This document shows positions 36,201-47,482 of a stretch of DNA of 64,000 bases, piece by piece (the first letter of the stretch is position 1; the number at the start of each line of letters is the position of its first letter). Below the pieces are notes generated by a model. That model made no database searches. It saw only the letters and a program-made list of their open reading frames with translations, and was not told the origin of the DNA. The translations under genes were made by a program, and so were the position numbers. This stretch comes from Physcomitrium patens (lineage: Eukaryota; Streptophyta; Bryopsida; Funariales; Funariaceae). Where the stretch lies: NCBI RefSeq assembly GCF_000002425.4, contig NC_037272.1, forward strand, positions 377,621 to 441,620. Direction: 5' to 3'.

Positions 36201-37307
36201 ACATCCATTCATGTTAAATTGTACTTTGCACCCATGAGTTACAAGTTTACTCACCGAAAGGAGGTTCTTCTTCATCTTTGGCACATGCAACACATCCTTG
36301 AGAGTGATTCTCTTGCTTATGCCCTTCACCACCACCTCCACTACAATGGTGCCCATTCCAATGGCTTGTACCATACCATTATCACCTAACCAAACCTTGG
36401 TTGCTGGAATTGGTTGATAAGTGTTAAATAAATACTTGTATGGAATCATGTATTTGGTACATCTGGAATCCACAATCCATTTGCTCATATCAAGCATGGA
36501 AGGAGTTTGTTTTGCCATGAATGCAAAGTCTTCACCTCCATGGTCATGAAAAGCATTGTTGGCATTCTCTCTTTCTCCTCTCTTTACCTTGAAATAATTT
36601 CTAGCAAAATGGCCTGGTTTTCCACAAATGTAACAAGTTTTAGGAGGATAATGTTGAAAAGGGGCACTTGCCTTACTTGGTCTTGTAAATAGTACTGATT
36701 GCTCCCCAATAGACTCTTTTTTCTTTCTTTTGGTCACTTCATGGGCTAGTCTTGCCGTGACATAGTCCAAAGTGAGGTCTTTCCTTGAAATGGACTCCAA
36801 TGCCACAATGAGGGAGAAATAAGAGTCCAAAAGGCTTGAGAGCAATGTCATCACAACATCTTCTTCAAGTAAAGGCTTGCCAACAACATCAAGTTGATTT
36901 GCAACTGCTTTTACCTTATTCACATGAGCCATGAGATCTTCACCTTCTTCCATCTTCACAGTGAAGAATTTTTGCCTTGACCATAGCACATTGGAGAGAT
37001 TCCTACTTTCATAGATATTGCAAAGAGTCTTCTATGCATCTGCTGCTCCTATGCAAGAAATGACATGAGCAAAGTTGCTTTCATCTAAATTGGTGGCAAT
37101 TATGCCAAAAACCTTCTTCTCTCGTCTTTTGAAGTCCTTTTGCTCCTTGATGCTTGCCTCTATTTCAGGTACAAGTTCCTCCTCATCTATTATCTCCCAA
37201 AGATCCAATGACGCCAAAAGTAGCTCCATTTTGGCCTTCCAGTGGTGAAAGTTGTCACCTCTAAACTTTTCAACAACTCTTAAGCTATCACCTTCAAAAG
37301 ATGCCAT
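33244..37307 (-). pseudogene. copia gag-pol polyprotein (disabled)
   Basis: Starts at 37307 (MASFEGDSLRVVEKFRGDN). Gag shares its frame with the next 601 codons apart from one stop (about 37029). Zinc knuckle CYICGKPGHFARNY lacks its last cysteine. Protease motif is DSRCT for DSGCT. Integrase: HQRLGHLNAKSM finger, HSDVCGPM, then LRSKNGGEY where the catalytic aspartate is lysine, then QQNGVAERAN. A stop follows at about 35183; a frameshift lies near 34840-34860; RT (MDLEIHQMDVKTTFLNG, LYVDDLIIL) and RNase H ([15 protein letters not shown]) follow in pieces: 34653-34336, 34296-34018, 33981-33733, 33576-33244. It was once a complete polyprotein of about 1350 codons. Confidence 0.9.
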
Positions 37308-37721
37308 CTCAAGCTACAAGTAGATCCAAAAAAACTCTTGATTTGGAGTTGTAATACAAAAGATATGACTACTTAAAGATTGCTGAACTACAAACTCAGA
37401 ATTCGCTGTTTTGCAACTTTTTACATATTTTGAGTCCAAATTATGTCTAAATGGTGGAGAATGGTTTGTAATGTGATTTTATGACTTTTAAAAGTTTCTT
37501 TCACGTCACTTCACTCAAAATGACTCACTTTCTCATAAAACTCTCAAATACTAGTGCTCCTTCAGCAAAGACACTATCAAGGTCTTGTACTAAGCTCATA
37601 CACTCACAAATCCAAGAGCAATGACTTCAACAATTCACTAGCAATACTCTACCATAAGATCTCAACCACCAAAACAAGCAACAAAGAAATAATACAAGAA
37701 CAACTTACTTAATAAGAGAAT

Positions 37722-37735
37722 GTGGGCCCATAACC
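37722..37735 (-). promoter_or_regulatory. Half-tRNA primer-binding site
   Basis: GGTTATGGGCCCAC on the minus strand starts right at the LTR edge. It is complementary to the anticodon stem-loop of plant initiator tRNA-Met (GUGGGCCCAUAACC), not to a tRNA 3' end. Drosophila copia and yeast Ty5 are primed in this way by a tRNA half molecule. Confidence 0.75.
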
Positions 37736-38022
37736 TATTGAAACATAGAAAGCATACTCCACACAAGTAAGTTAGGACCAGCAAGGTTGCACTTTAACAA
37801 ATAGAGTGTGGTATGAGATAATTCTTTCCATGCCAACCCTTTCCTTATATACTAGTACCGAGGTACCAAGTGCTACAACCCATATGGGATATCTCCTAGG
37901 ACCAGCCCTCCCCTTGTACTCTAATGTACTATAGACCAGCACCTAATCTTATGGGATATCCCTAACAACACTTGTACTCTATTGACCATTAGCAACTACT
38001 TAAAGAATTCTTTCCTTCAACA
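37736..38022 (-). repeat. 5' LTR of copia element
   Basis: 287 bp, same ends as the 3' LTR, followed on the outer side by GAGAT. A TATATA-like motif is present (plus-strand TTATATACTAG near 37849). Confidence 0.95.
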
Positions 38023-38027
38023 GAGAT

Positions 38028-39242
38028 GAGGTATTATTATTATGTTGCCAAAATTAATGACATAGTAAGGTAGAGTAAAATTTTTTGGTTAAAAAAAGTA
38101 CAACATAGTAGTTAAGAAGTAATACAATACTTAGAAGGTCCCAGGCTCTAGTACCACAAGTTAGATAATATTGGATTGAAGGCTGTATAATTTCGATCAA
38201 GTAATAAATTGGGTCACGCTTTTTTTCCAATCATTGTATGTGCTAAGTCTAGTCTTGCAAGGTCTTGTCTTATACTTATTGGTATAAACTTACACAAGTA
38301 ATAATAAATTTATGATCCACATCTCATCCATTACAAATATGACAACCAAATGAGAAGATGACGAAGGCTACAACCAAATACCTCAAGAAAGTCCATCCAT
38401 GGCATCCATTTTAATCTTAACAATTGTGATCAACTCAAGACAACTCTACCTTGAATATCTCATTTATAATTGCATAGGTGATTTCAATAAATATATCAAA
38501 GCTTACTTATCTATAATACAAATTAATGAGATCTTATTATTAAAAATATTGAAATTAATGTTCAAAATAATGTTATGAGAAGTGAATATTACATAGTTTT
38601 TAATATTTATTCATAGGTATTTTAAAGCCACTTAGGAAGAATATGAATAAAGCTTTATAAAAAGATTTAGGCCCATGAAAATTAATGACAATATTATATT
38701 ATGATTGTCAAAAATTAAACAAGTGAGTCACAAGATAGTAGAAGATTATTTAGACATGTTTACAAATTTCATGGAAAAACTCAATGCTATTTTTGATGAT
38801 TCCATCCAAACCTTGTGGTTCAAACAAAGCTTAGTATCTAATATCAAGTAAGATATGATGTACATGTGACCTAAAAGTATAGAAAAAATGATTAAGACTA
38901 CTCTCAAGGTCGGATGTATGTTATCATTTGCATAAGAATCCAAACAAATTAACTCGGGTGGAATGTCAATAATATATAAACATTGCTATAAGATATGATC
39001 TAAGGACTATTGGTGGAATCTCTTAAATCCAAACAATTGTTGGAATAATACTCAAAAAAAGCCAACTATTGCTAGTATAAAATTGGAAGAAGAAATCAAA
39101 TATGATATATTATTATGTGATAATACAACTATATGGTGAAAGATAAAAATATGAGATTTATTACAAAAGAGCTTAATACAAAGATATAGTAGCAAAACAT
39201 AGATAAATGATAGGAAGGTAATAAAGTTTTTTTAGTATTAAT

Positions 39243-39247
<5 letters not shown>
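38028..39247 (+). pseudogene. Gypsy gag-like relic
   Basis: Around 38730-38940 the plus strand reads VEDYLDMFTNFMEKLNAIFD and LWFKQSLVSNIK with stops, the pattern of a retroelement gag capsid domain. Before and after this the signal fades. No LTR or pol could be tied to it. It ends near an A-run. Confidence 0.45.

Positions 39248-39276
<29 letters not shown>
39248..39276. repeat. A29 homopolymer
   Basis: A run of 29 A following TTTT. It could be an ancient poly(A) insertion tail, but no LINE or processed transcript is recognised upstream. Confidence 0.9.
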
Positions 39277-39278
<2 letters not shown>

Positions 39279-39554
39279 TCTATTTACTTTGTATGGCCAT
39301 AAATAAGGCAAAACTAAGTAGATTAAGGAATTAAATCATATAGGCATCTTTAAGAGAGATTTAAGAATAGATTTTAGCAAATTTTACCTCAAAATACTAA
39401 AAATTGATATTTAGAAAGAATTGATTGTGAATTAGGATTGAAATGAGATCCTAAGGTATAAAACTTTACACTTATGGCAAATCTAAGATTCTTTGTTTGA
39501 TTGGATAGTAAGATTTGAGAGCAAACTTGTAAGAGGTTTTTTGGAAGTTGATTT

Positions 39555-39800
39555 TTGTGAATTAAAATAAACCTCTATTAGGTGGAAGTTTATTCTAGTT
39601 TATAACAAGTGAATTATTATGTAAATTCTTTAAAAAAGATAGCTATTATTCAAATCCTAATTGATTCACTCTTTACTCTTCTTAAATCACCAAGCTCGCA
39701 AACAAAAAAAAATCTACCACTAATTCACACTTATTCTAATAAATCACTAGAAAAAATTCATGCCTTAAGAATTTCTTTCTTTTGATTAATTAATTATTTA
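39555..39800. repeat. Dispersed repeat, copy 1
   Basis: Shares AAAATAAACCTCTA, TTTATTCTA and ATTGATTCACTCTTTA blocks in the same order with 63005-63250. Probably an LTR piece of a gypsy family, given that the second copy follows a gag relic. Boundaries are not defined. Confidence 0.5.
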
Positions 39801-39929
39801 TTTTAGGTTTAGGATAATACATAATTTTTTATTTTAAAGTTTTTGTAAATAATTTCAATTAAATTTTTAAAAGATTAATAATTAAAATCCTTGTTTTATT
39901 ACAAAGCACATCAATATTATTTTTTTCAT

Positions 39930-41079
39930 TATAAGTTTGTTAATACAGTATTTTCAGCATATTCACTAAGAATCCAACAGCTAAAAGCTTTCTGATGCTT
40001 GTCATCAGTGCATCCTAAGTCTTTGTAATATTTCATGGAAAATGTAACATGAAATAAAATTATCAAGAAAAAAATATGCAAGTTGCATAAAGCATAAAAA
40101 TAATTTCTACACATTCTAATCCCCTAGCAGAATATTCTGTAATTTCTAGTTACATCTGAAAGGAGTTTAGGAGTTGTCCTTCAGCAATGAAGAATCTTTT
40201 AAGACTTTTTTATGGTGTAATTGGCCAACACAGACTTTGTACCGTGTAAAAAGGATTAATAGTGTTAATAACATAAGGTTAATCTACCCAATTATGCCGA
40301 AGGTGAATAGATATTCATTTCAGTTGCAGAATTTCAGAAGGAATTTAGTATAGTGCAGTTGCACTGTATATCAAGAACAAAAAGACAAATCATGCATTAG
40401 AAACAAGCATATGCTTTACTGCAAAGACCCTTCTGAATCACCAAAATGTGTCTATTCTTAGCAAAAACAAGGTTTTGAAGGAAGCTGTACATATTTATTT
40501 CTGGAAAATCATAAGCACTTTTCTATCAGAACATGTCAAAATGTCATAGTTAGTGTGTTGAGAATGCAATTATTCAAAAAAAGAATGCTTCTACTAAATT
40601 TTACTTCGGAGTTCAAAAGGCAAAGTTGAAGGGTGGCAGCTTTGACAATTCGAGGAATTCTTCCTTTTTCCATTTGGGGAAAACACAGTACCTAAGAAAG
40701 CTAGAACAATCCTCCAGGTTAAAAGAAATAGAATCTTGTCGTGATGGATGCTACAAAAAGCTAAACATGCTTAAGTCTGAAGCCCAGGAGTGATAGATGC
40801 TGATTCGGGTGGATGATATCAGATGCGGATGAAGAGGGAGATCAATGTGGAATAATGAGGAATACATGTATGCTTTGGCATATTGTCTTATATAGTTCAT
40901 GTATCTTTTGTTGTGGCCCATCTTCTCTCTTGTGGCTTAAAATGCATTGCTCCAAGTTCTTGCAATTTTACAAACACCAAGTGGTGTGTGTCTATACATA
41001 TATATAGTTGTGTGTGTATACATACAAGTTTATAAGAGCTTTCCAATTGGAATAATAAATTTTAAAAATCATTTATCAA

Positions 41080-41110
<31 letters not shown>

Positions 41111-43088
41111 TTTTTTTTTTGTACCAGTTATTTTGTATACAAGGGCTTTACTTGATATTATTGAATATCAAAATGATTTGATGAGATTATACTAAGATCA
41201 TAACATGTGTATAACCATTAAACAGATTTTAGGAATAATTTCAATAAAACATTGATACAAATATTAAGCACTCATATCCTTTGTTGTTGGTATCTTAATA
41301 CTTGTTTGTTAAACTGAGTTTAACAATATAATTGTTTTTTTGCATGATCAATTCAACTATAGGATTTTTGAAACTACTTTTAAGATAACAGAGAGGCGAT
41401 ATTTATTTTTTTATATTTCTATTAATGATAGTTTACAAAGTTATTAAAAAACTGTTATTATTATTTTACATATTATTAAGTATTTGATAAAATTATAATA
41501 TCATTTATTAGTTATAAAATATAATATATATTAATTATGTGTTTTATTATTAAAATAAAAAAATTATAATGTTGTACTTCAAACTCAGTAGATAGAATAA
41601 ATCATATTCTTAGAGTATTAAATAAATATATTTGAAAAAAAAATAAAACTAATTGTATACTTCTTTTTTTGTAAATAAATACACATATATTATAAATATT
41701 AAAATTTGAATGATAAATTAAACAAAATTTATTTATGGATGTTACATAATTAGAATGATTACAATAAAAGTTGTAGAAGGATATTATGTGGTGTTAGAAT
41801 CTTATAATAAAATACAGACATACTCATCTTCTAGAATCAAATCTAGATTTTTATTATTTTTTGTAATTTTTTTGTGAAAACCTTTAGATTGTCTTCGAAT
41901 TATTTAGAAACATTTGGAAGAGTCTGAAAAGTGATTACACTCTTTTAAGACTTTTATAATATTTCATATTCATCAAAGTCAAACTATAGCCTTTTAGAAA
42001 TTTTGGTAAAACTTAAATAAAATTTCAGGACATTCATAATCTTCAAAGCCTTCTCAAATGCTTCTATTAAACCTAATTGCAATAGTATGAACAAGAAAGT
42101 AAGACAAGGAGTACATAAGTCTTACTATTTACAACTCTTGGCATTATAAACCTTGTCTTGTTTCTAATCTTGTATCTAGTTTTGTTAGGTATATAATTAT
42201 TGATCTTGTAACAATTTTATAAAAACTTTCAATACTTATTTTACAGGGGCCTTAGAATCATCCTTAGTAAACAATTTTGTGAAATATTCGAACTAGTGTT
42301 ATTAAACATTACAAAAGTTGCAAGTGCTAAATGATATTTAAGAAACTTGTTTGTTGTACTGAAAACTCGGTTCACAGTCTTGACACAATTCTTTTCAGTC
42401 CCATAGAACTTTTATTTTAACAGTATTTTGATTTAATAGTGTTGTTTTGGTTCTAAATGTGGTGAAACAACAAATGCAGATGCTAGAATATACAAATAGG
42501 GATTTTTCATATGGCAAAAGGATGGCAGAGCAGAAGGATCTTGGGCAGTGCAATCTCATTTTAGAAACCCCTCCATTAATTCCCAATAAAAAGACTTTGG
42601 ACCAAGTCCATCACCACCAGCACAGGAAGGAACAAAGCACTTATTGACAAATCTCTACATGAATTCAATGTATGAATCTATGCCCATTGCATCTTCATGA
42701 CAAAACAGCATGTGAGGAAATCATTACACAACCATGGGGGTACCCAAAATACCAGACAAACATGCACTCATTGAAAGACAGAGATCTCAGCACACATGCA
42801 CTAATTAAATACCCTTCAAAAATGTATTTATGATACTGAACAAACTATAAGATTCCTACTGGTTCTGTTATGTCAAGGAGAAAAAGCTTGACCAAAAGGG
42901 TGTTGAGAACCAAATGAAAATCTGATGTTGGACATTTGGACCAAACTGGATCTTTAGAACCCAGATTGGTTCATAGCATGTGAGACTGTGGTCTAAAATC
43001 TTGAGCTTGGAAGGCTGGTGCTAGTTGTTGAGAGTGTCTGTTCCCATCTTCAGGCTGGTTCTGGGTTTGATTCTACATTATAGCCAAA
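39930..43088. other. Unassigned DNA in the spacer
   Basis: 39930-41050 and 42390-43088 have a more balanced, low-copy look; 41200-42390 is very AT-rich. A (GT)n run followed by about 27 T lies at 41081-41121. Short open frames (40813-41007, 42447-42647) match nothing known. No retroelement domain was found. Confidence 0.35.
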
Positions 43089-44212
43089 TCAATTCCTATG
43101 TATGTTTTCGCTTCTCCTTAATTTTACACTTAACTTTAGCCCTCCCCGGACCTCTCTTATGAGTGCATTTCGCCTTGGCAGCCCACTGAGACTCTGCTCC
43201 CCTCGACCCCCAGTTCCGAATTTATCGAGAGAGTGGGGGGGGGAGGGGGCAAAGGCAGGATACACAAAATTGTTTAAACTGCCCGACACCCATCTCAGGG
43301 ATGAAGAAAACATTTCCCATGGTACGAGCTGGGAGCCTATTCCTCTGTGTCCGACATCGAGAGTTGGTTCAAGTCCTGGAGAGGAGCATGTTTCCCTTGT
43401 CATGGCAGACTAGACGAAGAAAGAACACACACAGTGTTGGAGGTTTCACGATATCGTGACAGAAAGGTGGGTGTTGGACGATGCTGGAGAGGGCGGAGTC
43501 AACAAGGATAAAGGGCCCAGAGTTGCCGCACCCAGCACGAAGCTCATCGAACTTTCCGAGTTTCCAAAGTTGCATTTAGGGGTCGCTTTTCTAACATTCC
43601 TGCCTTTGCGGGAGGGGAGGCCAACGATACTCCAACTCAGCATTGCAATATCTGTGAAAGGAGACGAGCAAGCGGGAGAGAGAGTGTACGTGCGCAAGGG
43701 TCTCCGAGGACAAAGCAACCACTAGAAAGACCGAGCCCCATGACAGGATTCGGTACGCATCCCAAAATCGAATCCAACTATCTGGACATCGTCCTTTATG
43801 TCGCGATGGATCCGCACCCATATGCCCGCAAACCCCTAAAACCCGCCAAAAGTCAATACTCCGGAATCTGGTCGTCAACATGTAATGACTGCGAACCTCC
43901 TGATGAGACCTCCTTAGCCCCCCCCCCCCATCTAAACCTAGTCATGTCCTCATACTCATACCCCACCTTTGATCCGCAAAGAGTATATGATTTATGCGAC
44001 AGTGAATTCAGGCCCGAATTGAAAAATTGAACTGGTGAATAAAAGACTAAATGCTGCCGCTTCAACGCCAGGACAGGCAGGCAAGTATCATCATAAACCA
44101 GTCATTTTGTCATTAACTAGAATTGATGCCAAAGCATGTTAGGAACTTGTCAAAGTTCTAAAGATGCTTTCAGAAAATCGTCTTGCGAAAGATTGGAGCA
44201 GAAAAAGAGGCA
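43089..44212 (+). promoter_or_regulatory. GC-richer region upstream of right P450, probable native promoter
   Basis: Composition matches the genes, not the repeats, and it runs directly into the P450 upstream DNA at 44213. Short open frames on both strands (for example 43740-44030 plus, 43718-43446 minus) are not recognised. It has a G9 run near 43236-43244 and a C10 run near 43920-43929. I infer that this is the ancestral upstream region of the P450, absent from the left copy; it could include a leader exon or a neighbouring gene end. Confidence 0.4.
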
Positions 44213-44615
44213 TGCATGTCTCTCAATATTCCTCAACAAACTGGGGCTGCTGAATTCTCCATTGCACTCGAAACTGTCTCCTGGTTTCGACTACTTCAAG
44301 GGGCCCTCAACAGCTGGTCTCTCGTGAGCCAGCGCGGTTCGTTGCAGGAAGGCAATCACGGGCATGCAACAGATGTGAGGTCATACATCTGTTACAGAGT
44401 ACGTGGGGGAACATTTGCAACTCCGCCTTGCACGAACGACTGGGAGGAGGTTACATGTGGGACGAAATTGCGTGATAGGCCTTGCCTGGTTTCTGATGTT
44501 CTTAGTCATGGTGCACTTCACAATACTGCTTCTGAACTGAAGATGACCGAACTTGTGCAGGTGGTTACGTTGCAGTGGATGCTGAGAAGGTGCAAGCGAT
44601 CTTCAGTCTCCAATC

Positions 44616-46976
44616 ATGGCGAAACATCTGGCGACCCAGTTGCTGCAACAATGGAACGAGGCGCTGAAAACCATGCCTCCCGGATTCAGGACGGCGGGGA
44701 AAATCCTGGTGTGGGAGGAGCTTGCTTCCAACAAAGTGCTCATCACTATCGCACTTGCTTGGGTCCTTCTCTTCGTTGCGCGAACATGTTTACGAAACAA
44801 AAAGAGACTGCCTCCAGGTAGACGCGGGATGCTCAACGAGAGCACCTCCGGTCACTCTTCAGATACATGCGTGCAAACTTCACTTGGGTGTAGGGACGGT
44901 AAACGTCGGTTGAATGAGATGCTCGAAACCAAGGTAATTGCTCACCATGTTTCTCATTCGCCTTGTGCAGCTATTCCTGGCGGGTTGCCAGTGTTGGGAA
45001 ACCTGTTGCAACTGACAGAGAAGAAACCACACCGCACTTTCACTGCATGGTCTAAGGAACATGGACCCATCTTCACCATCAAAGTCGGGTCAGTCCCTCA
45101 GGCTGTTGTAAACAATTCCGAGATTGCCAAGGAGGTGCTGGTCACCAAGTTTGCTTCGATATCGAAGCGACAAATGCCCATGGCATTGCGAGTCTTGACT
45201 AGGGACAAGACCATGGTCGCAATGTCTGATTATGGAGAGGAGCATCGCATGCTGAAGAAACTGGTGATGACCAACCTCCTCGGCCCAACCACTCAGGTAC
45301 ATGACCACAGAGTTCAACAGAATCCCCCTTGTCTGAAAATGTGTCATGTCTATGCTTCCCACTCAAAGGGAACTCCGGAAGAAAAAATAGTTTGCAGCCC
45401 TGCATTTTACAGACGCATTTCACCAAGTGGTATGGAGTTCGGCTGTGCAGAACAAAAACCGATCGTTGCGCGACGATGCACTCATCGGCATGATCGAAGG
45501 AGTGCTCGCCGAGTTGAAAGCCTCCCCGACCTCCCCCAAAGTCGTGAATGTTCGAGACTACGTGCAGCGATCGCTGTTCCCCTTCGCCTTGCAGCAGGTG
45601 GCTTAGACCCGAGATTCTTCCGTCTCGTCAATAACTGACTGGAAGATTTTGCATGATGAACAATGGGTCACGGTGAGTATGCAGTAGTCCTGAAGCATCG
45701 GTGTACCGTGCAGGTGTTCGGGTACATACCCGACCAGGTGGAGGTGCTGGAATTGGGAACTTGCGTGTCGACGTGGGATATGTTTGATGCTCTAGTCGTC
45801 GCCCCACTGAGTGCAGTCATCAACGTGGACTGGCGTGACTTCTTCCCCGCACTCAGGTGGATTCCAAACCGGAGCGTCGAGGATTTAGTACGAACCGTGG
45901 ACTTCAAGCGCAACAGTATCATGAAGGCCCTCATCCGAGCGCAAAGGATGCGCCTCGCAAACCTCAAGGTCACATCACTTAAACGCAGAATCGCTACGTC
46001 TCCGTTGTAAGTGCTGACAGTCCATATCTGGGAACGAGAGATTCAGTCGGGTCGGTAAGGGTCTGACTGTGGTTCGTGCATATTGCAAATTCGCAGGAGC
46101 CCCCAAGATGCTATGCCGACATCGCATTGACGGAGGCAACTCACCTGACCGAGAAACAGCTAGAGATGAGCCTGTGGGAGCCCATCATTGAATCGGCGGA
46201 CACCACGTTGGTCACCTCGGAGTGGGCAATGTACGAGATTGCCAAAAACCCTGATTGCCAAGATCGCTTGTACCGCGAGATTGTGAGCGTCGCAGGGACA
46301 GAACGCATGGTAACAGAGGACGACTTGCCGAACATGCCGTATCTGGGTGCCATCATCAAGGAGACGTTGCGGAAATACACGCCGGTGCCGCTGATCCCGT
46401 CTCGCTTTGTTGAAGAGGATATCACCCTCGGCGGCTACGACATCCCCAAGGGATATCAAATCCTCGTCAATTTGTTCGCAATAGCCAACGATCCCGCCGT
46501 TTGGAGCAACCCCGAAAAATGGGACCCCGAGCGGATGCTGGCGAACAAGAAAGTAGACATGGGATTCAGGGATTTCAGCCTCATGCCATTCGGAGCTGGA
46601 AAGAGGATGTGCGCTGGCATCACACAGGTGAGCTTCTACGACATCCAAAGCAAATTCAATTCCCCTCGCCACTTCTGGTCGTGCTTCAATGCTTTATAGT
46701 AAAGGATGTTGCAGCCAACCAAGCACAGCTAACCTGCAAACATATGTGTGGGAATTGGAACATTTGGCTCACAATACGAACACGGTTGAAGCGCAGGCAA
46801 TGTTCATCATCCCCATGAATGTGGCAGCACTGGTACAACATTGCGAGTGGCGATTGTCTCCTCAGGAGATCAGCAACATCAACAACAAGATCGAGGATGT
46901 GGTTTACTTGACGACGCACAAGCTGTCTCCTCTGTCGTGTGAGGCTACGCCTAGAATCAGCCACAGATTACCCTGA
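44616..46976 (+). CDS. CYP701B1: ent-kaurene oxidase (CYP701), right copy
   Basis: Six exons, 44616-44817, 44971-45296, 45451-45597, 45714-45968, 46097-46627, 46797-46976, give 1641 nt and 546 residues with all introns GT-AG. The enzyme family oxidises ent-kaurene in three steps to ent-kaurenoic acid on the endoplasmic reticulum; in P. patens the acid is needed for normal protonema development. Visible: membrane anchor (about 41-58), proline hinge LPPAIPGGLPVLGN (65-78), I-helix ESADTT (342-347), K-helix ETLR (399-402), PERM (454-457), heme loop FGAGKRMCAG (475-484, Cys482). Intron 2 acceptor at 45450 was chosen since an earlier one (45412) breaks the frame; the donor at 45969 was preferred over GTAAGT at 46007 for the same reason. 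The symbol assumes the organism is P. patens. Exon edges are predictions. Confidence 0.92.
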
Positions 46977-47476
46977 ACCTCAGAGAGTCCAACCACGTGT
47001 ATCAAGCGGATATTAGCTCATAGACAGATGAGCCTCGGGGCATGCCGGGCCCAATTGCTGAAGCCCTGTTCGGAGAGGACCACCGGAAGGCCAGCTCAGC
47101 TTCACTGCGCCTTTGTGAATTTGGTGTTTTACAGATGGCAGCACTACCTTTCTTCTTCTGCTGCTTCTTCGCCCTCCCCCTCCAATGAATCGCATGTCCT
47201 GATTCGTGCATGATGGTTTGTGCCTGGCGGGGTAAACATTCACCGACCTGAATGGCGAACGTTCAATTCGTAATGAGAAGATCCGTAAGTGAGTGGATCG
47301 ATGTCATTACCGAGCTGGAAATGTAAGCCGAGGGTAAATGCATCAGCAAGTGTGCAGAACGGAAGTTTGCTTTTGCACAAGTAGGTTTGTCGTGGTTACG
47401 ATTCGTTGTCGAAGCAGGTTGAGACTAATCCCGATGTCGGATAAGTGATTAGACCGACGAATGTAAGCTGATATGA

Positions 47477-47482
47477 ATAAAT
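47477..47482 (+). terminator. Poly(A) signal of right P450 copy
   Basis: AATAAA about 500 nt after the stop, preceded by TGTAAGC. The tract 46977-47900 is GC-richer than the DNA beyond and likely includes the 3' untranslated region. Confidence 0.4.

Larger units (their letters stand above)
32939..38022 (-). mobile_element. Full-length Ty1/copia retrotransposon
   Basis: 5084 bp with two 287-bp LTRs and a perfect 5-bp target duplication GAGAT (32934-32938 and 38023-38027). Order on the minus strand: gag, protease, integrase, RT, RNase H, the copia order. The LTRs differ at 12 of 287 sites, about 4%, mostly transitions. A half-tRNA primer site follows the 5' LTR. The polyprotein has stops, at least one frameshift, and mutated protease and integrase active sites, so it cannot act on its own now. 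Confidence 0.95.

Noticed and set aside
44183..44821. 212-codon open frame over the P450 start region
   Set aside because: It crosses the arm edge and runs through exon 1 and its donor in another frame; the P450 exon 1 frame has the family sequence and correct splice phases.
45411..45450. Earlier acceptor for P450 intron 2 at TTTTACAG
   Set aside because: In phase 0 it leads to a stop; the acceptor at 45450 restores the family reading TTQ-NKNRSLRDD.
46007..46012. GTAAGT as donor of P450 intron 4
   Set aside because: A better-looking site, but it shifts the frame against exon 5; GT at 45969 joins K to E in phase as in other CYP701 genes.
46160..46672. 170-codon open frame antisense to the P450 (also 27673-28185)
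   Set aside because: It is the shadow of GC-rich exon 5 with no recognisable domain.
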